Program-made: the position numbers and the translations under genes
In this document: piece after piece, positions 25,545 through 34,800 of the stretch
Numbering within the stretch: the first letter of the stretch is position 1
How the letters are laid out: each line of letters opens with the position of its first letter
Notes under the pieces: model-generated
What the model was told of the DNA's origin: nothing
Database searches by the model: none
The model's input: the letters and a program-made list of their open reading frames with translations, nothing else
From: Candidatus Zymogenus saltonus
GTDB lineage: Bacteria; Desulfobacterota; Zymogenia; Zymogenales; Zymogenaceae
NCBI GenBank assembly: GCA_016929395.1
Contig: JAFGIX010000086.1
Coordinates: forward strand, 1 to 40,818
Direction: 5' to 3'
Length of the DNA: 40,818 bases

Positions 25545-26711
25545 ATGAAAATAGACTATGCCAGAAGGATAAAGAGCCTGCCTCCTTATCTCTTCGACAA
25601 AATCGACACCATAAAAAACGAGATGACGACTAAGGGCGTCGACATCATAGACCTCGGCGTGGGCGATCCGGATATCCCCACACCGAAGCCTATCGTTGAC
25701 GTGATAAGGCGGGAGGTGGAGAGGGGAGAAAACCACAGGTACCCCTTCTATAAGGGTATGGAGGAGTTCCGAAAGGCCTGCGCCGACTGGTATAAGGAGC
25801 GGTTCGGCGTTTCGCTGAGCTATAAGGACGAGGTGCTCTCGGTCATCGGGTCAAAGGAGGCGATCTCCCACATCCCGGTCGCCTTTGTAAATCCGGGCGA
25901 CGTTGTCCTCGTCCCGGAGCCGGGCTACCCGGTCTACGCGATAACGAGCGCATTCATGGGGGGCAAGGCGCACTATATGCCCCTCCTCGCAAAAAACGAT
26001 TTTATGCCGGACCTCGGCGCGATCCCCAAGGAGGTCGCAAAAAGGGCCGTCCTGATGTACCTCAACTACCCAAACAACCCCACGAGCGCTCCGGCTGCCG
26101 ACGGCTTCTTCGAGGAGGTGGTGGCCTTTGCGAAGAAGAACAACGTCATCGTCTGCCACGACGCCGCCTACACCGAGCTCTACTTCGACAACAAAAGGCC
26201 TAAAAGCTTTCTGGAGACCCCCGGCGCTACCGACGTGGGGATGGAGATCCACTCCCTATCCAAGACCTTCAACATGACCGGCTGGAGGATAGGCTTTGCC
26301 GTGGGCAACAGCAAGGCGGTCGGAGGACTCGGCAAGGCGAAGTCGAACATGGACTCCGGGATATTCCAGCCGATCCAGTACGCCGCCGCCTACGCCCTCA
26401 GAAACGCCGATGAGCTTTCGGCCCCCATAAGGGATATATACCAGAAGAGGAGAGACGTGCTGTCCGAGGCGCTCTCGGCCGCCGGCCTCGACTTTATCGA
26501 GCCCGTGGCGACCTTCTACTTCTGGGTATCGACCCCCGACGGGGAGAGCTCCGAATCGTTCGCGGAGCTCCTCCTTAAAAAGGCGAACATCGTCGTCACG
26601 CCCGGAAACGGATTCGGGATGAGCGGCGAGGGGTACATAAGACTCACCCTCTGCACCACCGAGGATAGGCTCAAGGAGGCGGGGGAGCGGATCGTCTCCG
26701 CGATGAAATGA
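25545..26711 (+). CDS. dapL: LL-diaminopimelate aminotransferase (DapL-like)
   Basis: A 388-residue class I PLP aminotransferase. It would convert tetrahydrodipicolinate directly to LL-diaminopimelate with glutamate. Typical segments are DLGVGDPDIPTPKPI (36-50), HRYPFYKGMEEFRKA, YLNYPNNPTSA (172-182), CHDAAYTEL with Asp206 and Tyr209, and HSLSKTFNMTGWRIGF with the Schiff-base Lys240. The close match to DapL over generic aspartate aminotransferases rests on these segments and the dapB neighbour; the other DapL-like LL-DAP or alanine aminotransferases cannot be excluded. The ribosome site is weak (GAGAGG about 12 bases upstream). Confidence 0.85.
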   Translation: MKIDYARRIKSLPPYLFDKIDTIKNEMTTKGVDIIDLGVGDPDIPTPKPIVDVIRREVERGENHRYPFYKGMEEFRKACADWYKERFGVSLSYKDEVLSVIGSKEAISHIPVAFVNPGDVVLVPEPGYPVYAITSAFMGGKAHYMPLLAKNDFMPDLGAIPKEVAKRAVLMYLNYPNNPTSAPAADGFFEEVVAFAKKNNVIVCHDAAYTELYFDNKRPKSFLETPGATDVGMEIHSLSKTFNMTGWRIGFAVGNSKAVGGLGKAKSNMDSGIFQPIQYAAAYALRNADELSAPIRDIYQKRRDVLSEALSAAGLDFIEPVATFYFWVSTPDGESSESFAELLLKKANIVVTPGNGFGMSGEGYIRLTLCTTEDRLKEAGERIVSAMK

Positions 26712-26820
26712 AGTATTTGTCGGGCTGCCGTCCCTATGTATTAATCTCAATCCGAGGGGGGCAGAATTTTAAATTTTCTAGTGGGCAGCTCAAGGGTCTT
26801 CCGCCTGTAGTATTTAACGC

Positions 26821-26838
26821 CGGGGGGATTTGCCCCCG
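26821..26838 (+). promoter_or_regulatory. Short GC hairpin upstream of the cyclase gene
   Basis: CGGGGG and CCCCCG pair around GATTTG between dapL and the cyclase-family gene. No T run follows, so it is not a plain terminator. It may fold in the leader of the downstream gene or protect the dapL 3' end. The support is structural only. Confidence 0.3.
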
Positions 26839-26877
26839 ACTTACCTACTAAAACCATCAGCTTTTCAGGAGTGAATC

Positions 26878-27651
26878 ATGGCAAGGAAATTCGTTGACCT
26901 TTCGATCGCAATCGAGGACGGGCTTCCCTCCGACCCGCCTTTGATGATACCTAAGATCAGGTACGTCGGCCATAAGGAGGGCGCCGAGACGATGATCCCC
27001 TTTTTCCCTGGGATCGTGCCGGAGAGGGACCTCCCGGAGGGGCTGGGGTGGGCCGTGGAGCTCCTCGAGGTCAGCACCCACGCCGGAACCCACATCGACG
27101 CACCGTGGCACTACCACCCGAAGCAGGACAAGGGGAAACCGGCCCTGACGGTGGACCAGATGCCCCTCGAATACTGCATTTCGGACGGCGTGGTCCTCGA
27201 CTTCAGGAGGTTCGCCGACGGCTACAAGATCACCCCGGACGACGTGGACGAGGAGCTGAAGAGGATCGACTACAAGATCAAGCCGGGAGACGCGGTCCTC
27301 ATCATGACCGGCGCCGACAAGTTCTGGGGAAAGCTGGAGTATCTCCTCAGGGGGTGCGGCATGGGCAGAGAATCCACCCTCCATATCCTGAACATGGGGG
27401 TCAACGTCGTCGGCACAGACGCCTGGAGCTGGGACAGGCCGCTTCCCTTCATCGCCCAGGAATATGCCGAGACGAAGGACTCCTCCATTATCTGGGAGGC
27501 GCACTTTGCCGGGATCGAGAAGGGCTACTTCCAGATAGAGAAGCTGACGAACCTCGACAAGATCCCCCAGACCGGCTTTACGTTCTACTGCTTCCCGATA
27601 AAGATAAAGGGCGCATCGGCGGGTTGGATAAGGGCGGTGGCGGAGCTGTAG
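26878..27651 (+). CDS. Cyclase-family metal hydrolase (kynurenine-formamidase-like)
   Basis: A 257-residue protein of the cyclase/KynB family (PF04199). The metal motif HxGTHxDxPxH reads His68-Ala-Gly-Thr-His72-Ile-Asp74-Ala-Pro-Trp-His78. GDAVLIMTG near 141 and VVGTDAWSWDRP near 180 follow the family pattern. Members hydrolyse formyl-kynurenine, cyclic imides or isatin; this protein is longer than bacterial KynB (about 210), and the window has no tryptophan-degradation gene, so the substrate is open. CAGGAGTGAATC precedes the ATG. It follows dapL by 166 bases and is ended by the strong terminator at 27774-27805. Confidence 0.85.
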   Translation: MARKFVDLSIAIEDGLPSDPPLMIPKIRYVGHKEGAETMIPFFPGIVPERDLPEGLGWAVELLEVSTHAGTHIDAPWHYHPKQDKGKPALTVDQMPLEYCISDGVVLDFRRFADGYKITPDDVDEELKRIDYKIKPGDAVLIMTGADKFWGKLEYLLRGCGMGRESTLHILNMGVNVVGTDAWSWDRPLPFIAQEYAETKDSSIIWEAHFAGIEKGYFQIEKLTNLDKIPQTGFTFYCFPIKIKGASAGWIRAVAEL

Positions 27652-27773
27652 GGAAGGCCCTCCCCTTCTGAATGGGTGGTTTTTTTGAGATTGGGGCCGA
27701 CCTCGATTTTAGAATTGATGGGGTCCCGTCGTTGATTTGGCAAAGGGGCCGGGAACTCTCGATTGTCTTAAGG

Positions 27774-27805
27774 AAAATGGGGGGAAGACATCCCCCCATT
27801 TTTTT
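27774..27805. terminator. Strong intrinsic terminator after the cyclase gene
   Basis: AAAATGGGGGG (27774-27784) and CCCCCCATTTT (27792-27802) pair perfectly over 11 bp around a 7-base loop, followed by seven T in all. The A run on the left makes it work on the minus strand too. It ends transcription from the dapB-cyclase side. Confidence 0.9.
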
Positions 27806-28092
27806 ATTTGCGTTACGGAAGGGGCGGTCGGGCCGACGGGGCGAAAGGAATATCCGATTACAAAATCCGCCCCAAATCTATCAGGCCGGCGGGGATATTT
27901 GAAGCCCTCGCTCCCCCGACGCATTTATCAGCTCCACCCCGCAAAGTGGGGGAGCAGACACCCACCCCAATATCTATATGTGAAAACGGTGCCTCTATCT
28001 ACCCCCATCGACATCGATTCGATGTGCCTGTCGCTCCATGAACAAATACTCAAGAAAATACCCCTAAGTCATTTTGAAACCGAAGGGCCGCC
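27806..28092. other. Gap between convergent genes, with a GC hairpin
   Basis: No gene. GCTCC-A-CCC and GGGGGAGC (27931-27955) form an interrupted stem in the 3' region of the minus-strand lipoprotein gene. No T run follows on either side. Confidence 0.4.
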
Positions 28093-28893
28093 CTACTCTT
28101 CGGCAGACGGCACGATCGGCATCGACGGCATCTTCCCGCCCATAACCTCCATCATCATAAGGGTGCCAATTTCATCGTCCGAGGCCTTTGTATAACCCGC
28201 CGGTATCTCGAAAACGTCGTCCGACTGCTCGCCCAGCTCGATGTTGTCGATCTCCCAGCTGTAGATAGAGCCGTCGGCCATGACAAACTCCTTCTTTATG
28301 ATAAGGTCCTTTAGGTCTCTCGCCGACCATACGTAAAACTCCTGAGGCCCCTCGCCGGAAATCGAGACCGTGCCCCTGTACTTTACACAGTCGTGTCCGT
28401 TTACCGTCTCGGTCCCCACCCTTTCATAGTCGACATCAACCTTTTTATAGAGCGATGGATCCCGAAATCCCTCCCCGGACACCGGCTGGTCAAGGGGGCG
28501 CTCAACATACTTCTTGCTCTTTTCAAAGATCTGCCAGGAGAGGTTGAGGTCTGGACGGGTAATTGTGATGAGTTTTATCGGCGCGGGCATTCCCGGCGCA
28601 TCCATCGACGTCTCGGTTCTCGTGCTCGAACAATTTTCCCAGGTCGTGCCTTTGGCAATTGTCTTCCACCCTCCGGCTTCCTTCATCTTCTGCACGAAAT
28701 CCGCCTTGAATTTGCAGTTAAAGGTCTTCGGGCCGTGCTTCTCGGGCTCGGAGACCTCCGGGCCCGATGCCTCCGGGCCAGGGGCGGTATCCTCCTTTTG
28801 TAACTTTTCACAACCGCAGAGGACGAGCATGAACGAGAGTATAACCGCAAACGTAAACACGACCACATATTTACCCGGTCTTTGAATAATCAT
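28093..28893 (-). CDS. Envelope lipoprotein, possibly LolA/DUF4412-like
   Basis: A 266-residue lipoprotein. The signal peptide ends in the lipobox LVLCGC, with the acylated Cys28 (counted from the chosen start). A Pro/Glu/Gly-rich linker (about 35-55) leads to a beta-rich domain of about 200 residues. Segments such as LNLSWQIFEKSKKYVERP, ETVNGHDCVKYRGTVS and EFYVWSARDLKDLIIKKEF resemble the half-barrel lipoprotein-carrier-like fold of DUF4412 proteins, which monitor or bind lipid-like ligands. I chose the ATG at 28891-28893 because GGAGG stands eight bases upstream; the ATG two codons earlier is too close to it. It stands alone behind its own promoter. Confidence 0.7.
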   Translation of the reverse strand: MIIQRPGKYVVVFTFAVILSFMLVLCGCEKLQKEDTAPGPEASGPEVSEPEKHGPKTFNCKFKADFVQKMKEAGGWKTIAKGTTWENCSSTRTETSMDAPGMPAPIKLITITRPDLNLSWQIFEKSKKYVERPLDQPVSGEGFRDPSLYKKVDVDYERVGTETVNGHDCVKYRGTVSISGEGPQEFYVWSARDLKDLIIKKEFVMADGSIYSWEIDNIELGEQSDDVFEIPAGYTKASDDEIGTLMMMEVMGGKMPSMPIVPSAEE

Positions 28894-28916
28894 CTTCATT
28901 TCCTCCTTTTTTTTAG

Positions 28917-28944
28917 ATTATATTATATATATTATATATTTCAA
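28917..28944 (-). promoter_or_regulatory. Promoter of the lipoprotein gene
   Basis: TTGAAA (28939-28944), a 16-base spacer and a perfect TATAAT (28917-28922). The leader is very short, about 20 bases, and holds AAAAAAAAGGAGG. The surrounding TA-rich repeats could hold further -10 matches. Confidence 0.65.
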
Positions 28945-29052
28945 GAATTGTTTTGAAAATTTTATCCCATTTTACGTTGCTTTTTTGATGTTTTATGGTA
29001 GAAATGAATAGCATATTAGTGGGATTTTCTAACTTTTTTAATGAGGTGGATT

Positions 29053-29802
29053 ATGGAAAATGGCGGTAGTTATCTCGATATTGCCAACAGCCCCGGAATG
29101 TGGGTGGCGTGCAGCGCAATTATCGTGGTGGTGCTTGTACAGGTGATCCGGCTGATAGTCATCTCCTTTAGGGCCGGGACGGAGATAGGCCTTACGAAGG
29201 CGCAGATGCTGAGGGCCGTCCGCTCCGGCTTCACCACGGCGCTGGTCCCTTCGATAGCGATTCTGTTGGGACTTGCCATCCTGATGACACAGCTCGGAGC
29301 GCCCTTCCCGTGGATGCGGCTCTCGGTAATCGGCTCGGTTACCTACGAGCTTATGGCGGCGGGACTGGCCTCAAAGGCGCTGGGGCTTGTCGATTTCTAC
29401 AGCACATTTGACGGACAGGTCTTCACCAATGTGGTATGGACGATGTCCCTCGGGGTGTTCTTTGGCCTTCTTGTCGTGGCGCTTTTTACTCCGAGGATCA
29501 AATGGCTGAAGGACAAAGTGGCCGGGGGTGACGAGGGGTGGATGAAGGTGATGACGGCGGCGGCTTTCTTCGGCGCGGTCGGCTACATGGTGGCGGAGCC
29601 CGCCGTTAAGGGAGGCTCCAATCTTATCGCCCTCCTTGCAGGATTCTTATGCATGGGCCTTCTTGGCGTGATCATCACCGTTGGAAAACAGAACTGGCTG
29701 AAGGAATGGGCCCTTGCGCTCGCGATTGTCGGCGGCATGGCCGCCGCGGGCCTTATGTTCCACTTCTTTGGGATAGGAGGGATTGAAGATGTCGTCAAAT
29801 AA
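29053..29802 (+). CDS. Multi-pass membrane protein, DUF5058-like
   Basis: A 249-residue inner membrane protein with about six or seven hydrophobic helices. The opening SYLDIANSPGMWVACSAIIVVVLVQ, the EIGLTKAQMLRAVRSGF loop and PFPWMRLSVIGSVTYELMAA agree with my recollection of the DUF5058 family, whose function is not established. The conserved PWMRLSVIGSVTYE stretch between helices could line a substrate path. The ATG at 29053-29055 has GAGGTGG just upstream; the frame opens four codons earlier. The second membrane gene overlaps its end by 14 bases, and an M20 hydrolase follows, so the three probably form one unit. Confidence 0.7.
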   Translation: MENGGSYLDIANSPGMWVACSAIIVVVLVQVIRLIVISFRAGTEIGLTKAQMLRAVRSGFTTALVPSIAILLGLAILMTQLGAPFPWMRLSVIGSVTYELMAAGLASKALGLVDFYSTFDGQVFTNVVWTMSLGVFFGLLVVALFTPRIKWLKDKVAGGDEGWMKVMTAAAFFGAVGYMVAEPAVKGGSNLIALLAGFLCMGLLGVIITVGKQNWLKEWALALAIVGGMAAAGLMFHFFGIGGIEDVVK

Positions 29803-30499
29803 GGAGCAGATATTTCAGGAAAAGTTCATAGTCCCGGTTCACCGCACGGGGAGAATCACGATACTTGTGGCCATTGTATGCCTCTTTTTCCCGGGTCTTT
29901 ATCTATACCTCTTTCACGGTCTGGCCCCGACCATTGGACCCCTCATGAAAGCGCTTATTGCCGTTTGGTCTTTCATGGTCGTGATGGGTATTCTGGAGCC
30001 GATCATCTATTTCCCTATACTCGGCCTCGGCGGCACGTACATGTCGTTTCTGGTAGGAAACGTCCTGAACCTCAGGGTTCCCGTCTCCGCCACGGCCCAG
30101 CAGGTTGTGGGGACTAAAGAGGGGACGGCGGAGGCGGAGGTCGTCTCCACCCTCGGCATCGCGGGGTCTCTAATCGCCAGTGAGCTTGTCATGATAGTAG
30201 GAATCCTGTTGTTGATTCCCTTCATCAAGGAGATCAATGATTCGGGCGGAGCAATGGAGGTTGCGCTGAATCAGGTTCTTCCGGCCCTCTTCGGGGCGCT
30301 GGGCGGAGTATTTCTCTTCAGGGTGCCGAAGCTCGGGATCGTGCCGTTGGGGCTCGGCTTCATTATCGCGGGTATCGGCCTCGCTCTCGGCGTAAAGATC
30401 CCGTCGTCGATAGTGATCCCGCCGATGGTGGTCCTCTCGATTCTCGCGGCCTGGATAATGTACAAGAAGGGCTGGGTCAAGGGCGAGGGGATGATGTAA
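29789..30499 (+). CDS. Multi-pass membrane protein, partner of the upstream gene
   Basis: A 236-residue protein with about six or seven membrane helices and a short basic N-terminal tail (MSSNKEQIFQEKFIVPVHRTGR). A conserved-looking central part reads IYFPILGLGGTYMSFLVGN, then a hydrophilic loop VVGTKEGTAEAEVVSTLGIAGS. The sequence is unlike the first membrane protein, so the two are not recent duplicates. The start is the ATG at 29789, inside the end of the upstream gene, with AGGAGGG eight bases before it. That indicates translational coupling and a fixed ratio of the two products. No family is recognised with certainty; a two-component transporter is the working inference. Confidence 0.7.
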   Translation: MSSNKEQIFQEKFIVPVHRTGRITILVAIVCLFFPGLYLYLFHGLAPTIGPLMKALIAVWSFMVVMGILEPIIYFPILGLGGTYMSFLVGNVLNLRVPVSATAQQVVGTKEGTAEAEVVSTLGIAGSLIASELVMIVGILLLIPFIKEINDSGGAMEVALNQVLPALFGALGGVFLFRVPKLGIVPLGLGFIIAGIGLALGVKIPSSIVIPPMVVLSILAAWIMYKKGWVKGEGMM

Positions 30500-30517
30500 A
30501 AGGAGGTTTATATCGAT

Positions 30518-31780
30518 ATGGATTACAAGGACGCATTTCAAGAAGTTGATAAGAACGAAGGCTACATCGTCGACCTCCTGAGCAAGCTGATCAGGGTGGA
30601 TACCTCCGTCCCTCCGGGGGAAAACTACGAGAAGCTGATAGAGATAGTCGAGCCGGAGTTCGAAAAGATCGGTTTTACCAACAAGAGGGTTGTCATGCCG
30701 GACGACGTGGTCGCCCAGATACCGTGGAAGATCAGCGGCCCCAGGGTGAACCTCGTTTCATCGGTGAAAAACGGCAAGCCGAAGGCCTCCGCCTACGCTC
30801 ACATGGACGTGGTGCCGGCGGCCGATCAGAAGTGGACTCAGGATCCCTTCGGGGGCGAGGTAATCGACGGAAAGCTGTACGGCAGGGGCACCGTTGACAT
30901 GAAGAACGCCATTGCCGCCTTCATCGGAGCCATGAAGGTCATATATGACATGGGATTGGAGCCGAACTACGAGATGAACTGCTGTCTCTGCACCGATGAG
31001 GAGATCGGCGTCTATCCGGGGGCGCGCTACCTGGCCGAGCAGGGCTACTTTGAGCCGCACCTCCTGTGGCTGGAGCTCGGGGCGATGGAGCCGATTCTGA
31101 CGATCGGGGCCGCCGGCTCCATAAGGATAGACATGACGACGATGGGAAAGAGCGCCCACTCCGGCATGAACTACCTCGGGATAAACGCCATAGAGGAGAT
31201 GGTTCCCATCTTAAACGAGCTTTTAAAGCTGAAGGCCGACGTGGAAAAGCGGCTCTCCAGGATACCCACCTTCCCGCTGCCGGGAAACCCCTACGACAAG
31301 ATGACGCCGATGTTCAACCTCGCCATCATAAACGGCGGCACCAAGGAGAACATCGTCCCGGAGGAGGCGGTCCTGACCATAAACCGACGCTACATCATTG
31401 AAGAGAAATTCGATGACGTCATAGGCGAGATCACTGCTGCGATCAAGAGGGGAAGGGAGAAGTCAAAGCTTCTGGATGTCAAGGTCAACGTGGTTCACGC
31501 CTACCCGCCCCTGGAGCTCGACCCCGAAACTCCGGCCCAGGAGAAGCTGAAGGCGGCGATGAAGGCGGTAAAGGGTTATGAGTATTTCATCTCGGGAGGG
31601 ATAAGCGGTTCTACAGACCTCGGGTTCGTCCAGGAGGTGATGAAGTCGAAGAAGCTCGACGTGGCGGGATTCGGCGCCGTCAGGGCAACGAACATCCTCG
31701 CCCACGCGGCGGACGAGTTCATCTTCATCGAGGACCTGATCGACATGACCAAGGAGCTGGTTCATTACATCGCGTTTTGA
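30518..31780 (+). CDS. M20-family metallohydrolase (peptidase/deacylase)
   Basis: A 420-residue cytoplasmic enzyme of the M20 (ArgE/DapE/ACY1/CPG2) family. The di-zinc site is visible: His95 in AYAHMDVVPA, Asp127 in GRGTVDMKN, the general base Glu161 and Glu162 in CTDEEIG, Glu186 in LWLELGAMEP and His396 in NILAHAADEF. The dimerisation lid lies near 195-310. Substrates in the family are acylated amino acids, dipeptides and succinyl-DAP; the present substrate is not evident. DapE is unlikely, since the window has the DapL route, which bypasses it. AAGGAGG precedes the ATG. It follows the two membrane proteins by 18 bases. Confidence 0.9.
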   Translation: MDYKDAFQEVDKNEGYIVDLLSKLIRVDTSVPPGENYEKLIEIVEPEFEKIGFTNKRVVMPDDVVAQIPWKISGPRVNLVSSVKNGKPKASAYAHMDVVPAADQKWTQDPFGGEVIDGKLYGRGTVDMKNAIAAFIGAMKVIYDMGLEPNYEMNCCLCTDEEIGVYPGARYLAEQGYFEPHLLWLELGAMEPILTIGAAGSIRIDMTTMGKSAHSGMNYLGINAIEEMVPILNELLKLKADVEKRLSRIPTFPLPGNPYDKMTPMFNLAIINGGTKENIVPEEAVLTINRRYIIEEKFDDVIGEITAAIKRGREKSKLLDVKVNVVHAYPPLELDPETPAQEKLKAAMKAVKGYEYFISGGISGSTDLGFVQEVMKSKKLDVAGFGAVRATNILAHAADEFIFIEDLIDMTKELVHYIAF

Positions 31781-31811
31781 CCGTTAGCTGAAGATTGTAA
31801 AAACCCACAAA

Positions 31812-31838
31812 GAAGGGGGGCTTGATGGCCCCCCTTTT
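31812..31838. terminator. Intrinsic terminator after the M20 gene
   Basis: AAGGGGGGC and GCCCCCCTT pair around TTGATG, followed by a T run to 31838. It closes the membrane/M20 cassette and, in reverse, sits just after the convergent PilW-like gene. Confidence 0.88.
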
Positions 31839-31857
31839 TGTTACTATCCACACCCCT

Positions 31858-34800
31858 TTAAGGATTCGGGCATATCTCAAGATTGTCATATTTTGCGCCG
31901 TCGCTGTATATCCTGAAAGCCGGCCGACCGGTCTTAAATAAATCCAAGCTATCGGTCCAGGTGAAGTCCACGTTGCCGCCGTCGTTTGCGGTGGCTGCGT
32001 CCGGGCCTCCCGTATCGGTATAGGTGTAGAGGCTCCCCGTTGAGTCGTAGAGCCTTACCCGTATCGTGTTGTCATCTACGTCCAACTTCATTGTAACAAG
32101 AGTATCCTCGGGAAATGCCGGACTGCTCGTGCTGTTTGAAATGTCGACGCCGAACCTGTAGTTCCAAGAACCGTTGTAACGGGAGATCCTCAAATCCACA
32201 TCCCCGTTGTCGCCGTAATCCCCATATTCGTTTCTGAGCATCACAGTGTAGTAGTGTGTGTTGTTTTGGAGTCTTACAATGAATCCCGCCATTGTACCCC
32301 CAGATGGGGCTCTAGCATCATCATCAAAATAGATATCCGCCTTCATGCTGTAGTTGTCGTGAGTGCCTATCACGGTTCCAGTAGCGTGATCCACGCTGGT
32401 CTGCCAGTAAGGCTCCGCGGCCGGATTTTTCAATATCAACAGCTTCGTGCCACTATTATACTCCTCTGCAACCACCCACGATCCATTGAAATTCCTTATC
32501 CACCAATTTCCACCGTAAACATCCCAATTGTCAGTAGGATGAGTATTCAGGGTATAACCCTTATCCGCCTCGAAGTCGTCAATGAAGCACGCCGGGGTCG
32601 GCGGTTCAGGGTAGAGGTAGGCGATACAATTATTTGCGTCCGTCGCCATGAAGTACTCGGGGAACGGATCGCCCGTCTCTCTCGTAAAGCCCACCGTAGT
32701 TCCGGTCGAGGGGCTGCTGAACTCTCCTGCGTTTGACGGTGTTACCGTCCAGGCGACCGGGGCGATTGCCGGATAACCGGTCAGGACATCGGTTATCGTA
32801 AGCTCAACCTCCACTCCCTCAGGGAAGGTCCCGTCATCCGCCACTATGGTCAAAGGCGGACAACCGCACACCTGGAAGTTGTCGAACTTGGCTATGATGT
32901 TTTTGACGCCGAATCCGGCGGTGCCGTAGAAGAAGTTCCTGTCGTGGGCGGAATATCCCGTTATGGTGCCGAAATCGAGCTTCTGGTCGTCTATCCAGAT
33001 ATCGAAATACTGACCATCAAAGGTTCCATATATCCTGTGATAGTTGCCGTCATCGTACTGCTTCGTGAAGTAGTTCGGCGCCTCCGGCGTCACGTCGTTA
33101 CCAACCTGGTTGATAACCAATGTTACCGGGTCGGGAGACGACCAGTTGGGATTGTCTACCCTGTAAAACCGCACAAGGGGATCCCCGCTGGAGTCCTTTG
33201 TCCACACCACGAAATAACCCCTGTTGAGCACATCCATAGTGGGTGAGCCGTCAACCGCCGAAATGGTTTCCTTGCCGCCGGCCGCCCTGAATATTATGAT
33301 AACCCCCTCATCCACCGACGACGGCAGATAGTAATCTCCTACGCTTACCTCGTCGACCGGAGCGTAGCTGGGCTTATCGGGGCCTCCGATGTACTTGAAG
33401 CGGAAGTTCATCGTGTACTGATCCCATGCCATTTCGGAATTATCCTCTCCCACAACCGACTCGTCCAGATCGATCCACACAAAGGACTCGCTGTTTACGT
33501 AGCCTATCGGCGGCTGTACCGACGGGGGCAAAAACATCGTTCCGGGCGTTTCCCAGAGAGCCTTAAAAGGTACCGATCCCGAGATGAAGAACTCGTCGCA
33601 GAACTGCATCATCAGAAGCTTAAATGTATCGGCGTCCGGGACCAACACGGGAGATGTGCTCTCCGTGATGTTGGCTGTGGAAAAACCGCTCCACTCGCTG
33701 GAGTTCTCGTTGAAGAAGGGGAATCTCGCCTTGTCGTCGGTAAGGCCGTCGTCTGCGCTTGTCGAGAAGTTTTCCATTATCTTGATCCCGCCCGCACATC
33801 TATCCACAACAGTCGGGACAAAGGGGGCCGCTTCGTTGTGTATGTACAAAGTGCCGCCGGTATCCCAATATCTCATATTGATGTGCCCGGCGTTGGTTAT
33901 ATCAAGAACGCCGTCGTAATCCGTGGAGGCCCAGCCTGCGGGGAGCCCCCTTGTCAACACTTTTCCCCTGAATACGCCGGTGTTGTTTCCCGTCTCGGTT
34001 AAGGTAACATACTCCACATCCTCATACGTGGAAGTCCACTCGTACACCATAACGGTCAAATCATCCGGAAGCGCGGAGGTATCTCTACAACAGTCTCTCA
34101 CTTCGAGATAAACGGTGTCCCCGGTCCTTAAGGCGTTAGCCGATGTAAGCCTTTCGGTATAGCAGGAGTCCCGATACATAAAGAGCACCTCGTCCGGAAC
34201 CACAGGCAGGATCATATACTCTGTGGCCGAGTATGATCCATAGTCGGTGTGTACCATTATAGTGATTTCGGTGAGAGAACAACCGCTGAGAAGCTTTATC
34301 GGAATAATCGCCTTGGCCTCGGAATTGGAATAGACTTGCACCGTTATCAGGTCATAAACACCGGTGCCGGTGTTAAGAAATCTCGCGTTACTGCTGCCGC
34401 CGGTTATCGTAAACGTAACCGGGTTGTTGATTACATCATCGCAGTTGGTTGTGGGCGGGACATTGAGGATTATTCTCGCCTCTATATCGAGGTTGTCGTA
34501 TTCACAACCGTCTCTGAAAAAGCCGTCCGTCATCTCCCCACTTCCGTATGGATCGGTGTGCGGCCCCTTTGCCCTCAAAACGAGGTTGAGCCCCTCGGGG
34601 CATTCCGCGAGGCTTGCATCGATCTCCTTTTCATCAACATCGGGGGCCGTGTATTCCGTGCCGGAGGTGTCCTTGTGGGCGATAAGCTTTATCCTTTCCA
34701 CCACATCGAGGTTGGCGCATCCCGTTACAAGATACTTGGCTATGAATTTCAGGCTGTCGCTGTCCCAGGGCAGGTAGTGCGGCGGGGACAGGGAATCTTC

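Noticed and set aside
30518-31780. Naming the M20 enzyme dapE
   Set aside because: The DapL route makes DapE unnecessary, and the sequence is not specific enough to tell M20 subgroups apart.
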